This document shows positions 59,840-64,000 of a stretch of 64,000 bases of DNA, one piece after another. Below the pieces are notes generated by a model that saw only the letters and a list, made by a program, of their open reading frames with translations, did not search any database and had not been told where the DNA came from. Source of the DNA: Sphingomonas panacisoli (lineage in GTDB: Bacteria > Pseudomonadota > Alphaproteobacteria > Sphingomonadales > Sphingomonadaceae); the NCBI RefSeq assembly GCF_007859635.1, contig NZ_CP042306.1, forward strand, positions 1,674,001 through 1,738,000, written 5' to 3'. The position numbers and the translations under genes are program-made. Numbering within the stretch: the stretch's first letter is position 1; every line of letters begins with the position of its first letter.

Positions 59840-60234
59840 TTGCCGTCCTTGGCTTTCACCGTCGCGGGCAGGCGATAGCGGTCGCCGCCGATCGCGACCT
59901 CGATCCGGCCGTCGCCGATCACCGTGACCTTGGCGCTTTCGGCACCATCGGCGGCGATCACGCCGCGGCCGTCGGTGACGACGAGGAGCCGGTGGAAGCC
60001 GTTGTCGGGGCGGCGAACGGTGAGGATCAAGCCCTCGGTCGATTGCGTCCGCTCGACGGTGCAGTCGCGCGCGAACGCCGTAGAGCCCGCCGCCGCGGCG
60101 CACTCGATCCGCTCGTCGCCGCCGGCAGCTGCTTGCGCGTTATCGATCGCGTTGGACATCGCACCGGGGTCGGCCGACTGCTGGCTGCATGCCGCCAGCA
60201 GCAGAGCCGGCAGGCCCGCGCTAGATATCCGCAT
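59836..60234 (-). CDS. Small lipoprotein, unknown function
   Basis: A 132-residue putative lipoprotein ([19 protein letters not shown], lipobox LAAC, Cys about residue 16). The mature part has one Cys pair ([15 protein letters not shown]) and a beta-rich domain ([39 protein letters not shown]). No named family recognised. Its start lies inside the ilvD 3' end by 14 bases and its stop overlaps nnr, so it is coupled to both. Confidence 0.75.
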   Translation of the reverse strand: MRISSAGLPALLLAACSQQSADPGAMSNAIDNAQAAAGGDERIECAAAAGSTAFARDCTVERTQSTEGLILTVRRPDNGFHRLLVVTDGRGVIAADGAESAKVTVIGDGRIEVAIGGDRYRLPATVKAKDGK

Positions 60235-61942
60235 AAACGTGCGTCTCCGCCGCGGCCCCGGGATGGGTGACGGCGCCTTGCGACGCGGGACCGACGTTTC
60301 GGGCATAGCGCCACAACGCGCCCGATTGATAGTCGTTCACGCGGTGTCGCCAAGCAGCGCGGCGCTGGGTGAGCACGTCGTCGGAAACGTCGAGATCGAT
60401 CGTTCCGGCCTCGGCATCGATGCGGATCCTATCGCCATCCTCGATCAGCGCGATCGGCCCGCCATCGGCGGCTTCGGGGCCGACATGGCCGATGCAGAAG
60501 CCGCGCGTCGCGCCCGAGAAACGCCCATCGGTGATCAACGCGACCTTCTCGCCCATGCCCAGGCCGTAGAGCGCCGCGGTGGTCGACAGCATCTCGCGCA
60601 TGCCGGGGCCGCCCTTGGGTCCTTCGTAGCGAATGACCAGCACTTCGCCCTCGTTGATCGATCGCGCCTCGACCGCGGCGAAACAATCCTCCTCGCAATC
60701 GAAACAGCGGGCGGGTCCTTCGAACTGCAGGCGGTGCATGCCGGCGACCTTGACGATCGCCCCATCGGGCGCGAGCGATCCGCGCAGGCCGACGACACCG
60801 CCGGTCGGGCTCAGCGGCGCCTTGACGTCATAGATGACCTTCTGATTGGGATTCCACGTAACTTCGTCGATATTCTCGCCCAGCGTCTTGCCGGTGACGG
60901 TCATGCACGAGCCGTCGAGCAGGCCGTTGTCGAGCATCGTCTTCATCAGCATGTAGACGCCGCCGGCCTCGTACATGTCCTTTGCGACATACTGTCCGCC
61001 GGGCTTGAGGTCGGCGATGTACGGCGTCGATTTGAACGCCTCGGCGACGTCGAACAGGTCGAATTCGATCCCCGCTTCGTTCGCCATTGCTGGTAAGTGC
61101 AGTGCCGCGTTGGTCGACCCGCCGGTCGCCGCCACCACGCGCGCCGCGTTGACGAAGGCGGCGCGGGTACAGATGTCGCGCGGGCGCAGGTTGCGCTCCA
61201 GCAAATCCATCACCTGATGCCCGGCAGCGACCGCGATCTGCTCGCGCGTGGTGTAAGGAGCCGGAGCCATATTGCTGTTCGGCAAAGATAATCCGATCGC
61301 CTCGCCGACGCATGCCATGGTATTGGCGGTAAACTGACCGCCGCACGCGCCGTGGCCGGGACACGCGACCTTTTCGAGCGCATGGACTTCGCTGAGCGGA
61401 CACGTCCCAGCGGCATATTTACCCACGACTTCGAACACATCGACGACGGTGACGTCCTTATCGTGGAACCGCCCGGGCAGGATCGACCCGCCATAAACGA
61501 AAATCGACGGGATATTGAGGCGGAGCATCGCCATCATCATGCCGGGCAGCGATTTGTCGCACCCGGCGAACCCGACCAGCGCATCGTAGCAATGGCCGCG
61601 CACAGACAGTTCGACCGAATCGGCGATGACCTCGCGGCTGACGAGCGAGGATTTCATCCCCTGATGGCCCATGGCGATGCCGTCGGTCACCGTGATCGTG
61701 TTGAAGCGGCGCGGCATGCCGCCGTTGGCGATCACGCCCTCGCGCGCGGCGTCGGCTTGGTCGTCGAGGCGGGTATTGCACGGCGCGCTATCGTTGCCCG
61801 CGGAGGCGAGCGCGACGAACGGGCGCGCGATATCCTCCTCGGTGAGGCCCATCGCGTAATAGTAACTGCGGTGCGGGGCGCGTTCCGGGCCGACCGAGAC
61901 GTAGCGGCTCGGCAGGGTCGATTTGTCGAAGCGTTGGGTCAT
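60221..61942 (-). CDS. ilvD: Dihydroxy-acid dehydratase
   Basis: A 573-residue Fe-S enzyme of valine, leucine and isoleucine synthesis. The cluster cysteines lie in [24 protein letters not shown] and [16 protein letters not shown], and the IlvD/Edd signature is intact. The size matches the shorter bacterial class. It is 45 bases downstream of ispE on the same strand and leads into the lipoprotein-nnr-methyltransferase run. Confidence 0.97.
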   Translation of the reverse strand: MTQRFDKSTLPSRYVSVGPERAPHRSYYYAMGLTEEDIARPFVALASAGNDSAPCNTRLDDQADAAREGVIANGGMPRRFNTITVTDGIAMGHQGMKSSLVSREVIADSVELSVRGHCYDALVGFAGCDKSLPGMMMAMLRLNIPSIFVYGGSILPGRFHDKDVTVVDVFEVVGKYAAGTCPLSEVHALEKVACPGHGACGGQFTANTMACVGEAIGLSLPNSNMAPAPYTTREQIAVAAGHQVMDLLERNLRPRDICTRAAFVNAARVVAATGGSTNAALHLPAMANEAGIEFDLFDVAEAFKSTPYIADLKPGGQYVAKDMYEAGGVYMLMKTMLDNGLLDGSCMTVTGKTLGENIDEVTWNPNQKVIYDVKAPLSPTGGVVGLRGSLAPDGAIVKVAGMHRLQFEGPARCFDCEEDCFAAVEARSINEGEVLVIRYEGPKGGPGMREMLSTTAALYGLGMGEKVALITDGRFSGATRGFCIGHVGPEAADGGPIALIEDGDRIRIDAEAGTIDLDVSDDVLTQRRAAWRHRVNDYQSGALWRYARNVGPASQGAVTHPGAAAETHVYADI

Positions 61943-61987
61943 AGCGCGACCGCCTATGTCGCGAGACGGGTCTTTTGCGCAAGACTA

Positions 61988-62794
61988 TTACGCGAGGGTC
62001 GATTCAAGATACCACCAATCGGGGTGCATAGCGGCGATGGCGGCATGCGCGGCCCACCGCGCGGCGGCGTTGTCGAACAGCGCAAAACAGGTCGCGCCAG
62101 AACCTGACATGCGCGCCAAAGTGACGCCAGATTGCTCGGCCAGCTTGGACAACACCGCACCGATCGCCGGCGCAAGTTGGCGGGCGGGAGGCTCGAGATC
62201 GTTGCGGCTGTCCGCAATCTCCCCGAGCGCACCGCGATCGACTCCATCCCACCCGGCAAAAACCTTCGCAGTCGACACGGCAACGCGCGGATTGACCAGT
62301 AGGACCGGCGTATCCGCCAGCCCGTCGATCGGCGTCAGCTTCTCGCCCCGCCCTCCGCCGATCGCGCTCCTGCTGAGCAGGCAGGCGGGCACGTCGGATC
62401 CGAGCGACAGCGCAACGTCGAACATATCGTCGATCGCGACGCCTTGAAGTCGTCCAAGAGCGCGCAGCGTCGCCGCAGCATCGGCCGAGCCCCCGCCGAT
62501 CCCCGACGCGACGGGAAGGTGCTTATCGAGCGTGATCGCGAGCGATGGCAATGGGCCGAACGTCGCGGCGAACGCGTCGCGTGCCGCGATGACGAGGTTG
62601 TTTCCTTCTCCGGACAGCGCCGACGCGAAGGGGCCGCTGACAGCGAAACTGTCCTGCTCCGCCTCGGTAATCGTCACCGCATCACCATCGCGGCAGAACG
62701 CGAACAACGTCTCGATCTCGTGATAGCCGTCGGGCCGCCGCGCGCGGACGTGGAGCGCGAGGTTGATCTTGGCGGGAGCGGGTTCGGTGATCAT
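61988..62794 (-). CDS. ispE: 4-diphosphocytidyl-2-C-methyl-D-erythritol kinase
   Basis: A 268-residue GHMP kinase acting between the two activities of IspDF in the MEP isoprenoid pathway. PAKINLALHV and RPDGYHEIETLF mark the substrate site; the ATP loop is LPVASGIGGGSADAAATLR, followed by ARMSGSGATCFALF. Length is normal. A degenerate palindromic element lies just upstream of its start. Confidence 0.96.
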   Translation of the reverse strand: MITEPAPAKINLALHVRARRPDGYHEIETLFAFCRDGDAVTITEAEQDSFAVSGPFASALSGEGNNLVIAARDAFAATFGPLPSLAITLDKHLPVASGIGGGSADAAATLRALGRLQGVAIDDMFDVALSLGSDVPACLLSRSAIGGGRGEKLTPIDGLADTPVLLVNPRVAVSTAKVFAGWDGVDRGALGEIADSRNDLEPPARQLAPAIGAVLSKLAEQSGVTLARMSGSGATCFALFDNAAARWAAHAAIAAMHPDWWYLESTLA

Positions 62795-62800
62795 TGCTGT

Positions 62801-62865
62801 GCCCCGGCGAAGGCCGGGGTCCAGTTGCGACCGGCCCGAAGCTGGACTCCGGCCTCCGCCGGGGA
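62801..62865. repeat. Degenerate composite palindrome
   Basis: Hairpin CCCCGGC-GAAG-GCCGGGG (62802-62819), arm CCAG, loop, arm CTGG, and hairpin CTCCGGC-CTCC-GCCGGGG (one G-T pair). The order of parts matches the other composite elements, but the CGTC/GACG ends are lost. It fills the 75-base gap between etf dehydrogenase and ispE. Confidence 0.75.
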
Positions 62866-62869
62866 ACGG

Positions 62870-64000
62870 TTACATGTTGGGATAGTTGGGCCCCCCGCCT
62901 CCCTCCGGCACCACCCACACGATATTCTGCGTCGGGTCCTTGATGTCGCACGTCTTGCAGTGGACGCAGTTCTGGGCGTTGATCACGAACTTCGGATCGC
63001 CCTCTTCCTGACCGACGATCTCGTAGACCCCGGCCGGGCAATAACGCTGTGCCGGCTCGTCGTACATCGGCAGGTCGTAATCGACCGGGATGTTCGGGTC
63101 CTTGAGTGTCAGGTGGACCGGCTGATCCTCCTCGTGATTGGTATTCGACAGGAACACCGAGGATAGGCGGTCGAAGGTCAGTACGCCGTCCGGCTTGGGA
63201 TAAACGATCGGTGCGACCATGTCCTTGCGCCACAGGCTCTTGTGGTCGGGATGATGCTTCATCGTGAAAGGCATTTTGATGCCGAACGATTCGAGCCACA
63301 TGTTGATGCCGGCCAGCACCGTGCCGAATCCTTCGCCGAACTTCTCGACCAGCGGCAGGACGTTTCGGACGACCGACAGCTCCTTCTTCACCCAGCTGTT
63401 GTCGTAAGCATCTGTATAGGCGGTCAGTTCGTCGCCCTGGCGCTGCGAATGGACCGCGTCATAGCCGGCCTCGGCCGCCATCATGCCCGATTTCATCGCG
63501 GTGTGCGTGCCCTTGATCCGCGGCACGTTGAGGAAGCCCGCGGTATCGCCGATCAGCGCGGCGCCCGGCATCACCAGCTTCGGCACCGACTGATACCCGC
63601 CGTCGCTGATCGCGCGCGCGCCATAGGAAACGCGCTTGCCGCCCTCCAGGATCGCGGCGATCGACGGGTGCGTCTTCCAGCGCTGCATTTCCTGGAACGG
63701 AGAAAGATACGGGTTAGAATAATTGAGCCACGTCACGAAGCCCAAGGCGACCTGCCCATTGGCCTGGTGATACAGGAACCCGCCGCCGTTCGACCCGCTC
63801 TCGCTGAGCGGCCAGCCCTGCGAGTGGATCACGCGGCCGGCGGCGTGGTTCTCCGGCTTGATGTCCCACAATTCCTTGATGCCGAGGCCATAGACCTGCG
63901 GCTCGCAGTTCGCACGTAGGTCGAAGCGATCGACCAACTGACGCGTCAGATGCCCGCGCGCGCCTTCCGAGAAGAAGGTATATTTGGCGTGGAGCTCGAG
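62870..64000 (-). CDS. Electron transfer flavoprotein-ubiquinone oxidoreductase, partial
   Basis: The last 376 residues of ETF-QO; the gene starts beyond the right edge, at codons reading LELHAKYTFFSEGARGHLTR. The enzyme passes electrons from ETF (fatty and amino acid oxidation) to ubiquinone at the inner membrane. Visible are the FAD-domain part GDTAGFLNVPRIKGTHTAMKSG written in its conserved order (GDTAGFLN then KGTHTAMKSGMMA), the CPAGVYEI segment and the C-terminal 4Fe-4S cysteines CVHCKTCDIKDP. All four cluster ligands appear present. Confidence 0.95.
   Translation of the reverse strand, partial: LELHAKYTFFSEGARGHLTRQLVDRFDLRANCEPQVYGLGIKELWDIKPENHAAGRVIHSQGWPLSESGSNGGGFLYHQANGQVALGFVTWLNYSNPYLSPFQEMQRWKTHPSIAAILEGGKRVSYGARAISDGGYQSVPKLVMPGAALIGDTAGFLNVPRIKGTHTAMKSGMMAAEAGYDAVHSQRQGDELTAYTDAYDNSWVKKELSVVRNVLPLVEKFGEGFGTVLAGINMWLESFGIKMPFTMKHHPDHKSLWRKDMVAPIVYPKPDGVLTFDRLSSVFLSNTNHEEDQPVHLTLKDPNIPVDYDLPMYDEPAQRYCPAGVYEIVGQEEGDPKFVINAQNCVHCKTCDIKDPTQNIVWVVPEGGGGPNYPNM

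Overview
The window is GC-rich, densely packed chromosomal DNA from an alphaproteobacterium, most probably a sphingomonad (Sphingomonas or a close relative). The placement is an inference from gene content and order: the dusB-ntrB-ntrC-ntrY-ntrX-hfq-hflX cluster beside an IspDF fusion, an hfq with two Sm domains, a pckA / chvI-chvG-hprK-rapZ-EIIA-HPr cluster, lptD-surA-pdxA-rsmA, and small families common in sphingomonads (DUF6356, I78 inhibitor). No rRNA, tRNA, CRISPR array, prophage or classical insertion sequence was seen. Nearly everything is housekeeping, with many 4-base start/stop overlaps (ATGA, GTGA, TTGA).

Layout. 1-10 kb: tail of a retropepsin-like protease, mazG, then leftward dusB-ntrBC-ntrYX-hfq-hflX (nitrogen and redox sensing plus post-transcriptional control). 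10-16.5 kb: ispDF, a secreted protein, pncC, ratA-lipA, carbonic anhydrase, an FAD oxidoreductase and small membrane proteins. 16.5-25.5 kb: aspS, rnd, I78 inhibitor, and a leftward DUF2066-hdaA-ppk1-ppx operon. 25.5-28.3 kb: purM-purN-yjbR and a membrane protein. 28.3-30.8 kb: pepA-holC, with ndk on the same strand further left. 30.9-36.4 kb: lptD-surA-pdxA-rsmA (outer-membrane assembly, B6, rRNA maturation). 36.4-42.6 kb: guaB-rsmB operon, qmcA-nfeD, YidB-like and hypothetical genes. 42.6-49.7 kb: pckA divergent from chvI-chvG-hprK-rapZ-EIIA-HPr, which links envelope stress and carbon control, then a SpoU methyltransferase. 49.7-64 kb: TPR protein, rmuC, fhs, a GIY-YIG nuclease gene, def, recR, fmt-truA, an RlmD-like methyltransferase, nnr, ilvD, ispE and the end of ETF-ubiquinone oxidoreductase.

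The most unusual signal is a family of composite palindromes with one architecture: CGTC, an 8-bp hairpin, a short arm, a loop, the complementary arm, a second 8-bp hairpin, GACG. Two are miniature (28214-28294; 56278-56359, the latter inserted in frame inside fmt). One is degenerate (62801-62865) and a lone hairpin lies at 52213-52242. In the fourth full-architecture copy (53941-54316) the loop is occupied by the GIY-YIG nuclease gene, and the element fills almost exactly the space between the convergent fhs and def stop codons. This looks like a nuclease-bearing mobile palindrome with miniature derivatives.

Three genes (ntrY, ppx, hprK) each appear to lack one base in a short G/C run. That points to consensus errors or recent mutations and affects how these genes should be read.
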